Part shown: piece by piece, positions 1 to 8,116 of the stretch | Position numbering within the stretch: position 1 is the stretch's first letter | Layout: each line of letters starts with the position of its first letter | Assembly: GCA_964402115.1 (NCBI GenBank) | Contig: CAYOBW010000002.1 | Span: forward strand, 1 to 64,000 | Length of the DNA: 64,000 bases | Reading direction: 5' to 3' | Origin: CAYOBW01 sp964402115 | GTDB taxonomy: Bacteria > Verrucomicrobiota > Kiritimatiellia > UBA8416 > CAYOBW01 | Position numbers and translations under genes: made by a program | The notes under the pieces: generated by a model | Told to the model about the DNA's origin: nothing | Databases searched by the model: none | What the model saw: only the letters and a program-made list of their open reading frames with translations

Positions 1-66
1 GGCAGATGGAGCGTAACGGCCGGGGACGGCCGTCTCCATGCCTCGCCTGCCCGCCCCGGACGCAGA

Positions 67-102
67 CAAACGTTTGACGTTGGGCCGTGCTCACAGTATG
101 TT
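67..102 (+). promoter_or_regulatory. sigma-70-type promoter of the TonB receptor operon, with palindrome
   Basis: A -35 hexamer TTGACG (74-79) is followed after exactly 17 bases by TATGTT (97-102), a 4/6 match to the -10 consensus. A perfect 10-base palindrome, CAAACGTTTG (67-76), overlaps the -35 element and could be an operator. The downstream start codon at 149 has a strong Shine-Dalgarno (AAGGAGG, 134-140). Seen in sequence; promoter activity is inference. Confidence 0.5.
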
Positions 103-148
103 AAGCGACACGGCCGTGGGGCGCGTGGCCCCGAAGGAGGAACACAGC

Positions 149-2197
149 ATGAGGCAACCGGCGGGAGCTGGGATCCGGGCGACTTCCAAGCGCAGCATGC
201 ACCAACGCGCCATCTGTGCCAGCGTCGAAGCCGGCTTCGGACTCGCCTTGGCGCTCGCACCCGCCGCCGGCGCAGGCGATTCGCCCTACGCGTACCTCAC
301 GCAGATGGACCTGCGGGACTTGACCAATATCACCGTGACGATTGCCTCCCGCAAAGCCGAGACGTTGCAGGCGACACCGGCTGCGGTGTCGGTCGTCACG
401 GGCGAAACCCTCAGACGCACCGGCGCCACCACCGTGGCGGATGCCCTGCGCCTCGTGCCGGGGCTGCAGGTGGCTCGCATGGAGGCCAACAAGTGGGCCA
501 TCACCTCCCGCGGGTTCAATGGCCGGTACGCCCGCCACATGCTCGTGCAGGTGGATGGGCGCACGGTTTACAATCCGTTGATGTCGGGCGTCTTCTGGGA
601 AGTGCAGGATCCGCTGCTGACCGATATCGCCCGCATCGAAGTCGTCCGCGGCCCCGGCGGAACGATGTGGGGAGCCAATGCGGTCAACGGCGTGGTCAAC
701 ATCGTCAGCAAGCCTGCCGCGGAAACGCTCGGCACGGAGATCACCACGGGCATCGGCACGGAGGAGCGGGCCTTCGGCAGCATCCGCTACGGCGCACATG
801 TCGCCGACACGCTCGATTACCGCGTGTACCTGAAGGCCTTCGAGCGTGATGCGGGCGCCGTGGGCGATGCCGATGGGCACGACGACTGGCGGCAGGCGCG
901 GGGCGGAGGACGCGTGGATTGGACACCCGGCGCCGCCGATACGCTGACGCTGGCGGGCGACACCTACGCGGGCAGGGCCCGCCAGTTGCTGCTGCTACCC
1001 GATGCAGCGGGATTTCTCCCCGTGCCCGAAACCGTGGAAATGCGCGGCAACAACCTGCGCCTGCGCTGGCAACACGACGTGAGCGCCGCTTCGGATTGGA
1101 TTCTCCAATCCTACTACGACTACACGGAGCGCGATGAAGTCACGTACGGCGAGCGCCGGCACACGGCGGACCTCGACTTCCAGCACCGGTTCCCGCTGCA
1201 CAAGCGCCATGAACTGCTCTGGGGCTTCGGCTACCGGTGGACCGGCGACCGGCTGCGCGCCTCGGAGACCCAGTGGTACACGGACGACCGCCACAGCGAC
1301 GTGACGCTCAGTGCGTTCGTGCAGGATGAGATCGCCCTGGTCGAGGACCGCCTGAAGGCTACGCTGGGCAGCAAGCTGGAGCACAACGACTACACAGGCT
1401 ACGAACCGCAGCCCAACGCGCGCCTGGCTTTCACGCCCCATGCGGCCCTCACAACATGGGCGGCCTATGCGCACGCCGTGCGCACGCCCTCCCGCGTCGA
1501 GCGTTCCATGCGACTCCTGCGCACGCTGCAGCGCCCCGGCATGACCTTCTTTGGCCAGCCCACGTTACCGGCCATGATCATGGGTGACGCTGTGTTCGGG
1601 GCCGAGAGACTCAATGCGTACGAACTGGGGCAGCGCGTGCAGGCGCTCGAGAACCTGGCTTTCGACCTGGCAGCCTTCTACAACGCCTACTACGACGTGC
1701 AGTCCGTCGAGCCGCAGGCGGAAACGCTGCCGGCGCCTTTCGCGCTGCGCAACGGCATCAACGGGACTGCTTACGGTTTCGAAGGCGTGGCGCGCTGGCA
1801 GCCGCTGGCATGGTGGACCTTGCGCGGAGCCTACACCGTCATGACCCTCGACTTGCAGCCGGACCCCGGCAGTGCCGACATCTTCACGGAAGAGACGTTC
1901 GAGGAGGATATCCCCCTCCACCAGGCCAGCCTGCTTTCCTGCCTGAACCTGCCCGGGCACACAGAGTTGAACCTGTGGCTGCGGTACGTGGATGAGATTC
2001 CGATCGAGGCGCTCGACGCCTACCTGGAACTGGATGCGAGCCTGACCTGGTTCGCGACCAGACGCCTGGAATTCGCCGTGGTCGGACAGAACCTCCTGAA
2101 TGGTTCACACTACGAGTATGGCCCCTCGTTCCTGCTGACCACGCAGAGCACGGAAGTCGAACGCGGGGTCTATGGACGCATGACGCTCCGGTTCTAA
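149..2197 (+). CDS. TonB-dependent outer membrane receptor
   Basis: A 682-residue outer-membrane active transporter; the substrate cannot be told from sequence. The ATG at 149 is chosen over an in-frame ATG at 38 because AAGGAGG lies eight bases upstream and it gives a signal peptide ending near AGA-G (about residue 43). The plug domain follows (about 60-170) with the family hallmarks GATTVADALRLVPG, SRGFNGR and IEVVRGPGG, then NAVNGVVNIVSK. The rest is barrel-like, rich in alternating aromatic strands, and ends in Phe (MTLRF), the usual C-terminal signal for outer membrane insertion. A TonB-box-like stretch (ITVTIASRK) precedes the plug. It starts an operon with a YfiR-like protein and a sensor kinase, so it may feed or sense the same ligand. 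No metal or cobalamin riboswitch was recognised upstream. Confidence 0.93.
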   Translation: MRQPAGAGIRATSKRSMHQRAICASVEAGFGLALALAPAAGAGDSPYAYLTQMDLRDLTNITVTIASRKAETLQATPAAVSVVTGETLRRTGATTVADALRLVPGLQVARMEANKWAITSRGFNGRYARHMLVQVDGRTVYNPLMSGVFWEVQDPLLTDIARIEVVRGPGGTMWGANAVNGVVNIVSKPAAETLGTEITTGIGTEERAFGSIRYGAHVADTLDYRVYLKAFERDAGAVGDADGHDDWRQARGGGRVDWTPGAADTLTLAGDTYAGRARQLLLLPDAAGFLPVPETVEMRGNNLRLRWQHDVSAASDWILQSYYDYTERDEVTYGERRHTADLDFQHRFPLHKRHELLWGFGYRWTGDRLRASETQWYTDDRHSDVTLSAFVQDEIALVEDRLKATLGSKLEHNDYTGYEPQPNARLAFTPHAALTTWAAYAHAVRTPSRVERSMRLLRTLQRPGMTFFGQPTLPAMIMGDAVFGAERLNAYELGQRVQALENLAFDLAAFYNAYYDVQSVEPQAETLPAPFALRNGINGTAYGFEGVARWQPLAWWTLRGAYTVMTLDLQPDPGSADIFTEETFEEDIPLHQASLLSCLNLPGHTELNLWLRYVDEIPIEALDAYLELDASLTWFATRRLEFAVVGQNLLNGSHYEYGPSFLLTTQSTEVERGVYGRMTLRF

Positions 2198-2230
2198 CCC
2201 AGCCGGGCGGGCGCAGCTGAGGTTGCAGGC

Positions 2231-2809
2231 GTGCAGGCTAACAAAATCATGCGCACAGCCGTTCTGGCCGTCAGCCTTCTGGCGGCCAACCAGCTCACGG
2301 CTGCGCCAGCCCTCACGGCGACCGGGACGGCGGTGGGGGTGCCGCTGGAGGCGCTCAAGCTCGTGTATGTGCACAGTTTCGCCCACTTCACGCAGTGGCC
2401 CGACGACAGGGTGTTCGCGACCAACGCCCCGCTGGTAATCGGCGTCCTCTCCAGTCACACGCTCCGGGAATGCGGCGCCGTGCTGACCGGGAAGCTCGTG
2501 CGAGGCCGCCCCCTGCTGCTCCGCCACTGCGCCACGCCGCGCGATGCCGACGGCTGCCACATTCTCTTCCTGAACGACGCTGACGATCTCAGGCAGCAGT
2601 CCTTTCTCGCGCACACGGCCGGCAGCCCCGTGCTCACGGTGGGAGAAGACGACGGCTTTCTGCGTGCCGGCGGCATGATCCGCTTACGGCTGGCGGACCG
2701 AAAACTGAGGTTTGAGATCAACGCGCCCGCCGCCGCGCGGGCTGGGATCAAGCTCAGCGCACAGCTGCTGGAAATCGGCAAACAGCGGGAACGGGAGGCC
2801 TCCCCGTGA
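2231..2809 (+). CDS. YfiR-like (DUF4154) periplasmic protein
   Basis: A 192-residue protein with an N-terminal signal peptide (hydrophobic core about 10-22, cleavage near LTA-A), so exported. The body fits the YfiR/DUF4154 family: an early KLVYVHSFAHFTQWP stretch, a middle LVIGVLSS strand, a conserved cysteine pair region (CATPRDADGCHILFL) and a late GGMIRL...LRFEINAPAA segment. In Pseudomonas, YfiR is a periplasmic repressor of the CHASE8-HAMP diguanylate cyclase YfiN; here the next gene is a CHASE8-HAMP histidine kinase. The GTG at 2231 is chosen because GAGG (2219-2222) is spaced eight bases away; an ATG at 2249 would still leave a signal peptide. The stop overlaps the next start (GTGA), implying translational coupling. 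Confidence 0.85.
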   Translation: MQANKIMRTAVLAVSLLAANQLTAAPALTATGTAVGVPLEALKLVYVHSFAHFTQWPDDRVFATNAPLVIGVLSSHTLRECGAVLTGKLVRGRPLLLRHCATPRDADGCHILFLNDADDLRQQSFLAHTAGSPVLTVGEDDGFLRAGGMIRLRLADRKLRFEINAPAAARAGIKLSAQLLEIGKQREREASP

Positions 2810-4203
2810 GCGTCTTGCGGCGGCTGCCCATTCCCCTTAAGATTACGTTGCTGGGTGTAACGGTCTGCACGTTTGTGCTGCTGGCCACCTCCTCGGCCTT
2901 CTTCCTCTTCGATGTCTACTCTTTCCGCAAGGAAATCCGCCACGAAACGGTGACGCTCGCCCGCATCGTGGCGTTCAACTGCCGGGCGGCATTGACCTTT
3001 CGCGACCCGGACACAGCCCAGCGCATCCTGACGTCGCTCAGCGAGAACGAAGATGTGCTGGCCGCCGCCGTGTACGACAGCAAGGGGCAGCGGTTCGCCT
3101 CCTACCGGCAAGCTGTTGGCGCGGACCCCACGCCGGACTGCCTGCAGACCAAGGTCAGCATCGTGCAGGCGGGTCACACGCTGCGCTGCAGCGAACCTGT
3201 TACGCTTGACCAGGAGGTCATTGGCGCCGTGCTGATCGAGTCCGCCATGCTAAGATGCCGCACGCGGCTGGCGCGGTTTGCCGCGGTTGTGTTCGTGATC
3301 ATGGCGTTTGCGATCGCCGCTTCGTTCGTCGTCACGTTACGGCTGCAGCGGCTCGTGTCCAGCCCGATTCAGAATCTCGCAGCCGTCGCGCGACGCGTCG
3401 CCGGAGCGGCGGACTACACCCTGCGTGCCAGCCGCGAAAGCGCGGATGAGATTGGCGACCTGGTGGGCAGCTTCAATGCCATGCTTGACCAGATCAAGGT
3501 TCGCGACGATAGCCTGCTGCGGCAGGCCCAGGAACTTCGCGAGCACCAGGAGCGGCTCAGGCTGCTCGCATCGGAATTGCTGCTCACCGAGGAGCGGGAA
3601 CGCAGGCGCATCGCCACCGCCGTGCATGACTCGCTGAGCCAGTTGCTCGTCATCTCCAAACTCAAGCTCGACATGGCCAACCGGGGCGCCGAGGCTGACC
3701 TCAAGACCGCCGTCGCGTCGGTCTCGGATTTGCTCAGGGAAGCGATTGAACATTCCCGCGCCCTGACGTTCGAGTTAAGCCCGCCCGTGCTGTGCGAGTT
3801 GGGCTTGTCGCCTGCCCTGCAGGATCTGGCGGAGCGCATGACGAAGCGCTACGGCCTGCGCATCGTGTATGAGCCGCAGTCGGCCCAGCTGGCCATCAAG
3901 GACGACACCGCCGTGCTGCTCTACCGGGCGGTACAGGAGTTGCTGACCAATGCCGTCAAACACGCTCATGCCAAGTTGGCACGGATCCGGGTGCACACAG
4001 CGGACAACCTGATCCAGATCGATGTTTCGGATGACGGCGAGGGGTTCGCCCCACACGCGATCGGGCACGCCGGGGAGGGGGGCTTCGGACTGTTCAGCAT
4101 CCGCGAGCGGTTGCTGCACTTGGGCGGCAACGTGGAGGTGGACTCGCGCCCGGGCCAGGGCACGCGCATCAGACTGACGATCGCCTTACCACACCCGCTC
4201 TGA
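2806..4203 (+). CDS. CHASE8-HAMP sensor histidine kinase (HisKA_3 type)
   Basis: A 465-residue inner membrane kinase. Order: TM1 about 12-33; a periplasmic CHASE8-like domain about 35-150 (LARIVAFNCRAALTFRD and AAAVYDSKGQRFASY are typical); TM2 about 155-180; HAMP about 182-235; a coiled linker; a HisKA_3/NarX-type dimerisation helix with phospho-acceptor His274 in RRRIATAVHDSLSQLL; and an HATPase domain with the N box (ELLTNAVKHAHAK), DDGEGF and GGFGLFSIRERL. The GTG start overlaps the YfiR stop. No response regulator is next to it: the following gene is convergent, so the partner must be upstream of the window or elsewhere. It is probably controlled by the preceding periplasmic YfiR-like protein, by analogy with YfiN. 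Confidence 0.92.
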   Translation: MSVLRRLPIPLKITLLGVTVCTFVLLATSSAFFLFDVYSFRKEIRHETVTLARIVAFNCRAALTFRDPDTAQRILTSLSENEDVLAAAVYDSKGQRFASYRQAVGADPTPDCLQTKVSIVQAGHTLRCSEPVTLDQEVIGAVLIESAMLRCRTRLARFAAVVFVIMAFAIAASFVVTLRLQRLVSSPIQNLAAVARRVAGAADYTLRASRESADEIGDLVGSFNAMLDQIKVRDDSLLRQAQELREHQERLRLLASELLLTEERERRRIATAVHDSLSQLLVISKLKLDMANRGAEADLKTAVASVSDLLREAIEHSRALTFELSPPVLCELGLSPALQDLAERMTKRYGLRIVYEPQSAQLAIKDDTAVLLYRAVQELLTNAVKHAHAKLARIRVHTADNLIQIDVSDDGEGFAPHAIGHAGEGGFGLFSIRERLLHLGGNVEVDSRPGQGTRIRLTIALPHPL

Positions 4204-4227
4204 GGCGCCGGCTCCCCGTCAGGAAGC

Positions 4228-4264
4228 GAGAGCGGTGAGCCTCGACAGCTGGCCTGGCGCTCTC
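4228..4264. terminator. possible bidirectional terminator hairpin
   Basis: GAGAGCG (4228-4234) and CGCTCTC (4258-4264) form a perfect 7-bp stem between two convergent operons and overlap the ftsW stop codon. There is no clear U tract, so this is weak. Confidence 0.3.
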
Positions 4265-5450
4265 ACTCGTGAAACGTGTGCGTGCGATCGCGGAAAACCC
4301 GCGTATGGTCGTCTTCCCAGAGACTGTCCGCGTGCAGGCTGATGTTGAGCAGGATGCCGACACCCATGAGCGCGACCAGCAGGGCGGAACCGCCGTAGCT
4401 GATAAAGGGAAGCGCCAGACCCTTGGTGGGCAGCCAGCCCACAACCACGCCAATGTTGATCGTCGCCTGCAGCGCGATCATCAGCGTGATCGCGAAACCC
4501 AGCAGCTGGCCGTACCGGTCTTTCGCGGCGAGGCTGATACGCATGCCGAGGATGAGAAAAGCCGCGAAAAGGGAGGCAACCACCAACGTGGCAACGAAGC
4601 CCAATTCCTCGCCGAGAATCGCGAAGATGAAGTCCGTGTGGGCTTCGGGCAGGTAGAGCTGCTTCTGCATGCTGTGCCCGAGCCCGACCCCGAACCAGTC
4701 CCCGCAGATGAACGCAATCTTCGACTGCTTCAACTGGTAGGCAGCATCCGGATACTTGGACGGGAACAGGAACGCGAAAATCCGCATCAAGCGCACAGGG
4801 TTCAGGTAAACCATCCCGGCAAAGAGCGCAACCCCGCCCGCCCCGAGCAGGGACAGGTACCAGAAACGCGCGCCGGCCACGAAGAGGATCGCCATGCCCA
4901 CGGCGCCGGTGAGAGCCATCGTGCCGAAATCAGGCTCGGCAAGAATGAGCCCCAGCGTGAGCCCGAACGCCAGCAAGGGCGGTCCTACCTGCTTGCACAC
5001 GGTACGCCACTGGCGCACGCCGCGATCCGCCTGCCGACCGATGTCCGCCAACCAGCCGGCCATGAAGACGAGAATGGCCAGTTTCGCGAACTCGGAGGGT
5101 TGGACGCTCAAGGGGCCCACTCGCAACCAGCGGTGGCTCCCGCTGATCCGTCCGCCGATCCCGGGAACGAAGACCAGCACGAGTCCGACCAGCAGGCAAC
5201 AGGCGCCAACCAGCACGAAGCGCCGCTTGCGCCACCAGTGGTAATCGCACCGCGCCAGCACCCACATGACGACGAAGGACGCCACGAGCCAGAGGAGTTG
5301 GCGCAGGACGAAGTAGGCGGGGTTGTGTCCAAACTTGCTTCCAGCGCCTTTGACGCTGCTGGCGCTGGCGAGCATGATCATGCCGATGGAGACCAGCAGG
5401 ACCACAACCGCAACCAACGCCAGACGCAACCCACGCACATGGCCCCGCAC
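4263..5450 (-). CDS. ftsW: FtsW, septal peptidoglycan polymerase (SEDS family)
   Basis: A 395-residue polytopic protein with about ten membrane segments, polymerising lipid II at the division septum with FtsI. Family signatures are clear: GSHRWLRVGPLSVQPSEFAKLA, AEPDFGTM, the long extracytoplasmic loop with EAHTDFIFAILGEELG, and the C-terminal PTKGLALPFISYGGSALL. FtsW rather than RodA is supported by its position at the end of the dcw operon; a separate rodA lies at 33.3 kb. The start is GTG, one base after the stop of the LysM gene. It is the last gene of the operon; murG, murC, ddl and ftsQAZ, which often follow, are not here. Confidence 0.94.
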   Translation of the reverse strand: MRGHVRGLRLALVAVVVLLVSIGMIMLASASSVKGAGSKFGHNPAYFVLRQLLWLVASFVVMWVLARCDYHWWRKRRFVLVGACCLLVGLVLVFVPGIGGRISGSHRWLRVGPLSVQPSEFAKLAILVFMAGWLADIGRQADRGVRQWRTVCKQVGPPLLAFGLTLGLILAEPDFGTMALTGAVGMAILFVAGARFWYLSLLGAGGVALFAGMVYLNPVRLMRIFAFLFPSKYPDAAYQLKQSKIAFICGDWFGVGLGHSMQKQLYLPEAHTDFIFAILGEELGFVATLVVASLFAAFLILGMRISLAAKDRYGQLLGFAITLMIALQATINIGVVVGWLPTKGLALPFISYGGSALLVALMGVGILLNISLHADSLWEDDHTRVFRDRTHTFHE

Positions 5451-5451
5451 T

Positions 5452-6477
5452 TTACTGGGCCGGCATCGGAATCTTCAACACCTGGCCGGGCGTCAGCTTG
5501 GAGTCGGTCAGATTGTTGGCTTTCTTCAGTTCCTCGGCCTGCACGCCCCACCAGATGGCGACGGAGTAGAGGTCCTCGCCTTCCTTCACGGTGTGGGTTT
5601 CGAACGTCGTGGCCGCAGCCGGCTTCACGTCCACGGCAGGTGCGGGCGTGACAGCGGCACCTGCGCCTGTGACCGGGGCAGGCACAACCGCTGGGTCGAC
5701 TGGCGGATTCGACACGGGCGGCGCCAACGTGTCGGGCGCAGCCACGGCGGGCGCCGGCTTGACGACCGGAGCGGGTTCCAGCACCTCGGGCGCGGGGACC
5801 TTAGCCGCCACCGCGGCAGGCGCCGCGCCGGGCAGTTTGAGCTTCTGGCCGACGCTGAGGCGATCGCTCTTGAGCCCATTCGCATCGCGCAGTTTCTGCG
5901 TGGTCGTGCCATGCCGCTGGGCAATCTTGGACAGCATATCGCCGGACTTCACGACGTACTCGCCACCAGCCGCCGCCGGGGCGGCGGTTGCCGCCGCACG
6001 CTTCGTCGTCGTTGCGGAGGCCTTGGGGGCAGTCTTGTGCGTGATAACGGGGGGCTTCGACGCGTCGACGTTGTGTTTGCCGGGCAGCAGCAGCTTCTGG
6101 CCGACCTGCAACTGGTTGGCGCTCTTCAGGCCGTTCAGCGCGACGATGTCGCGCGTGGAGAGCCCATAGTGCTTCGCGATGGAGGACAACGCGTCACCCT
6201 TGCGCACGATGTAAGTCGTCGTGCTCTCGGGCGCCCAGGACTTGGCGGGCTTGGAAACCACCGCCGGAGCCGGGACCGGGGCTGGCCGGTCCAGATCCAC
6301 CGGCTTTGCGAAAGGCTTGGACTGAGGCTGGTCCGCCACGACCGGGCCAGGCAGTGTCGGATCCTGCGTCGGGGGCATCGGGGTTGTCGGCGTACCGCAT
6401 CCCGAAATCAAGGCCAACCCGCCCACCACAACCACGTGCACCGCCGCTACCATACCCCATACCGTCGCCGTCTTCAT
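5452..6477 (-). CDS. lipoprotein with three LysM domains
   Basis: A 341-residue predicted lipoprotein: hydrophobic leader with lipobox LISGC (Cys27), a Pro/Ala-rich spacer, then LysM repeats at about 88-132, 173-216 and 293-337, separated by long Ala/Pro/Val linkers (about 133-172 and 217-292). LysM modules bind the glycan backbone of peptidoglycan. There is no catalytic (amidase, peptidase) domain, so it is probably a wall-binding scaffold or division-linked protein. The ATG at 6477 is chosen because a GAGGAG sits seven bases upstream and gives the lipoprotein signal. It lies one base after murD and one base before ftsW, so it is an integral dcw operon member. The substrate is inferred from the family. 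Confidence 0.85.
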   Translation of the reverse strand: MKTATVWGMVAAVHVVVVGGLALISGCGTPTTPMPPTQDPTLPGPVVADQPQSKPFAKPVDLDRPAPVPAPAVVSKPAKSWAPESTTTYIVRKGDALSSIAKHYGLSTRDIVALNGLKSANQLQVGQKLLLPGKHNVDASKPPVITHKTAPKASATTTKRAAATAAPAAAGGEYVVKSGDMLSKIAQRHGTTTQKLRDANGLKSDRLSVGQKLKLPGAAPAAVAAKVPAPEVLEPAPVVKPAPAVAAPDTLAPPVSNPPVDPAVVPAPVTGAGAAVTPAPAVDVKPAAATTFETHTVKEGEDLYSVAIWWGVQAEELKKANNLTDSKLTPGQVLKIPMPAQ

Positions 6478-6478
6478 C

Positions 6479-7822
6479 TTACTTCTCCTCACGCTCAGAC
6501 TCCACCATCTGCCTGAAACGATCTCCCCGTTCACCGTAGTTTCGAAACTGGTCGAAGCTCGCACACGCCGGAGACAGCAAAACGGTTTCGCCAGGGAGTG
6601 CGTCTCGTTTTGCTTCCAGCACGGCCCGATCCAGCGTCCCACACACAACGCAGGCCACGACGTCGCGCCACGCCTCAGCCATGGCAGGCGACGATTGGCC
6701 GATAAGATAGACCTTCCGGACCCGTTTGGCCAGCACTTCTTTGACTCCCTCGAGTTCATGCTCTTTGAGCAGTCCGCCGGCGATCAGGCGGACCCCGCCA
6801 GCGATCCGTTCGAGGGCCGCCGTCATCGCGGCGAGGTTGGTCGCCTTGGAGTCGTCCACGAAGCGCACGCCCCCGCATTCGGCGACCAGTTGCAGGCGGT
6901 GCGGCAAGGGCTGGAAGGCGCGCGTTGCGGCCACGATCGCCGCAGGGGTGGCGCCACAGGCCAGTGTGGCCGCGCACGCTGCCGCCGCAGTCAGACCCAG
7001 CACGGGGTTGTCGAACAGGGTGTCGCACAAGCTGATTTCGCCACCGTCCGGCCCGCCCCACGTCACGCCCCCCGGGCGGTAGCGGTAATCGGCTTTGGCG
7101 TCCAGGCCGAAACCGGCCACAACCGCTCCCCGCCCCGCGGCAGCAGCCGTCGCGGCACGCCGGTCCGCCGGCGCCACCGCGGTATCGCCCGCGCCCTGGT
7201 TGGCGAAGATGCTGTCCTTCAGAGCCGCATAGACCGCCAGGCTGCCATGGCGGTCAAGGTGATTGGGATGCACATTCAGCAGAATGGCAACCGTCGGCCT
7301 GAACTGCTCGACGTGTTCGAGTTGAAACGTGCTGACCTCGGCCACGATCCAGTCAGGCGGCGGATTCTGCCGCACGAGCGAACAAAGCGGTCTTCCATAG
7401 TTGGCGCCCACTTCCACGGCAAAACCCGCGCGGGTGAGAATATCCCCGCACAAGCGGGCCAGCGTGCTCTTGCCGTTGCTGCCTGTGAGGGCCAGGAGGC
7501 GCGAGCGCGAACGGCGGGCCCCCAGTTCCAACTCGGACAACACGGGCACGCCGGCCTTCCGCAGGTCCAGCACCCACGCCGCGTCGGCCGGCACGCCCGG
7601 GCTGACAATGCACACGTCGAAGCGATCCTGCGGCAGGCTGGCAGCGCCGGTGACAACCGTCACCCCAGCCCCGCGCAGGGCTGCGGCGCGTGGCTGCAGG
7701 TCGGCCGTGTCCGCGGCGTCCACCACCGTGACGGCTGCGCCCTCCGCGTGCAGCAACAGGGCTGCCGCTTCGCCGCTGGCGCCCAGTCCCAACACGAGCG
7801 CATGCCGATAAGCCGCCTGCAT
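6479..7822 (-). CDS. murD: UDP-N-acetylmuramoyl-L-alanine--D-glutamate ligase
   Basis: Cytoplasmic ATP-dependent ligase adding D-Glu to UDP-MurNAc-L-Ala; 447 residues, as in other MurD. An N-terminal Rossmann-like uracil-binding region starts ALVLGLGASGEAAA, then the Mur-ligase P-loop TGSNGKSTLARL, LLNVHPNHLDRHG, the C-terminal domain start FVDDSKATN, and the late LLSPACASFDQF motif characteristic of MurD. The ATG at 7822 is preferred (GGGGGAAG just upstream) although the frame is open to 7903. Unusually, the preceding gene in the operon is not mraY but a gap of 294 bases. Confidence 0.95.
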   Translation of the reverse strand: MQAAYRHALVLGLGASGEAAALLLHAEGAAVTVVDAADTADLQPRAAALRGAGVTVVTGAASLPQDRFDVCIVSPGVPADAAWVLDLRKAGVPVLSELELGARRSRSRLLALTGSNGKSTLARLCGDILTRAGFAVEVGANYGRPLCSLVRQNPPPDWIVAEVSTFQLEHVEQFRPTVAILLNVHPNHLDRHGSLAVYAALKDSIFANQGAGDTAVAPADRRAATAAAAGRGAVVAGFGLDAKADYRYRPGGVTWGGPDGGEISLCDTLFDNPVLGLTAAAACAATLACGATPAAIVAATRAFQPLPHRLQLVAECGGVRFVDDSKATNLAAMTAALERIAGGVRLIAGGLLKEHELEGVKEVLAKRVRKVYLIGQSSPAMAEAWRDVVACVVCGTLDRAVLEAKRDALPGETVLLSPACASFDQFRNYGERGDRFRQMVESEREEK

Positions 7823-7911
7823 GACTTCCCCCATTCCGCAAATCCCATCCCCGCGCGCACAGTCCGGCGGACGCGCCTGGCGCGCCGACACGCTTCGTCG
7901 CACCCGCCGGC

Positions 7912-8112
7912 TCAGCGTCGGTCGTCCTCACCCCACAGCATCAACGGGGGAGGGTCTCCGTTCGGGCAAATCGCCGCGGTCCCCCGCCAGCCCGACCGTT
8001 CACGAACCGCGAGAGGCGGACGCGGCACAACCGGCAACTGCACCGCGCGGCCAACCGTGGGTCGGAGCCCTCCCGCGCCGCGCGTCTCCCGTTTAATCTC
8101 GGCAGGCATCAT
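7912..8112 (-). CDS. possible small protein in the position usually held by mraY
   Basis: Tandem ATG codons (8112, 8109) just after the murF stop open a 66-residue frame, MMPAEIKRETRG at the start, ending DRR. It is Arg/Pro-rich, has no membrane segment and resembles nothing I recognise. It has no obvious Shine-Dalgarno beyond the coupled murF stop. The interval between murF and murD is normally filled by the ten-TM mraY, for which there is no room. This may be a real coupled peptide or just non-coding filler; I cannot tell. Confidence 0.2.
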   Translation of the reverse strand: MMPAEIKRETRGAGGLRPTVGRAVQLPVVPRPPLAVRERSGWRGTAAICPNGDPPPLMLWGEDDRR

Positions 8113-8116
8113 GGCC

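Noticed and set aside
1..60. Riboswitch-like inverted repeat before the TonB receptor
   Set aside because: GGCA..TGGAG..ACGGCCG pairs with CGGCCGTCTCCATGCC, but it lies upstream of the likely promoter and lacks cobalamin riboswitch motifs; it may be the terminator of a gene outside the window.
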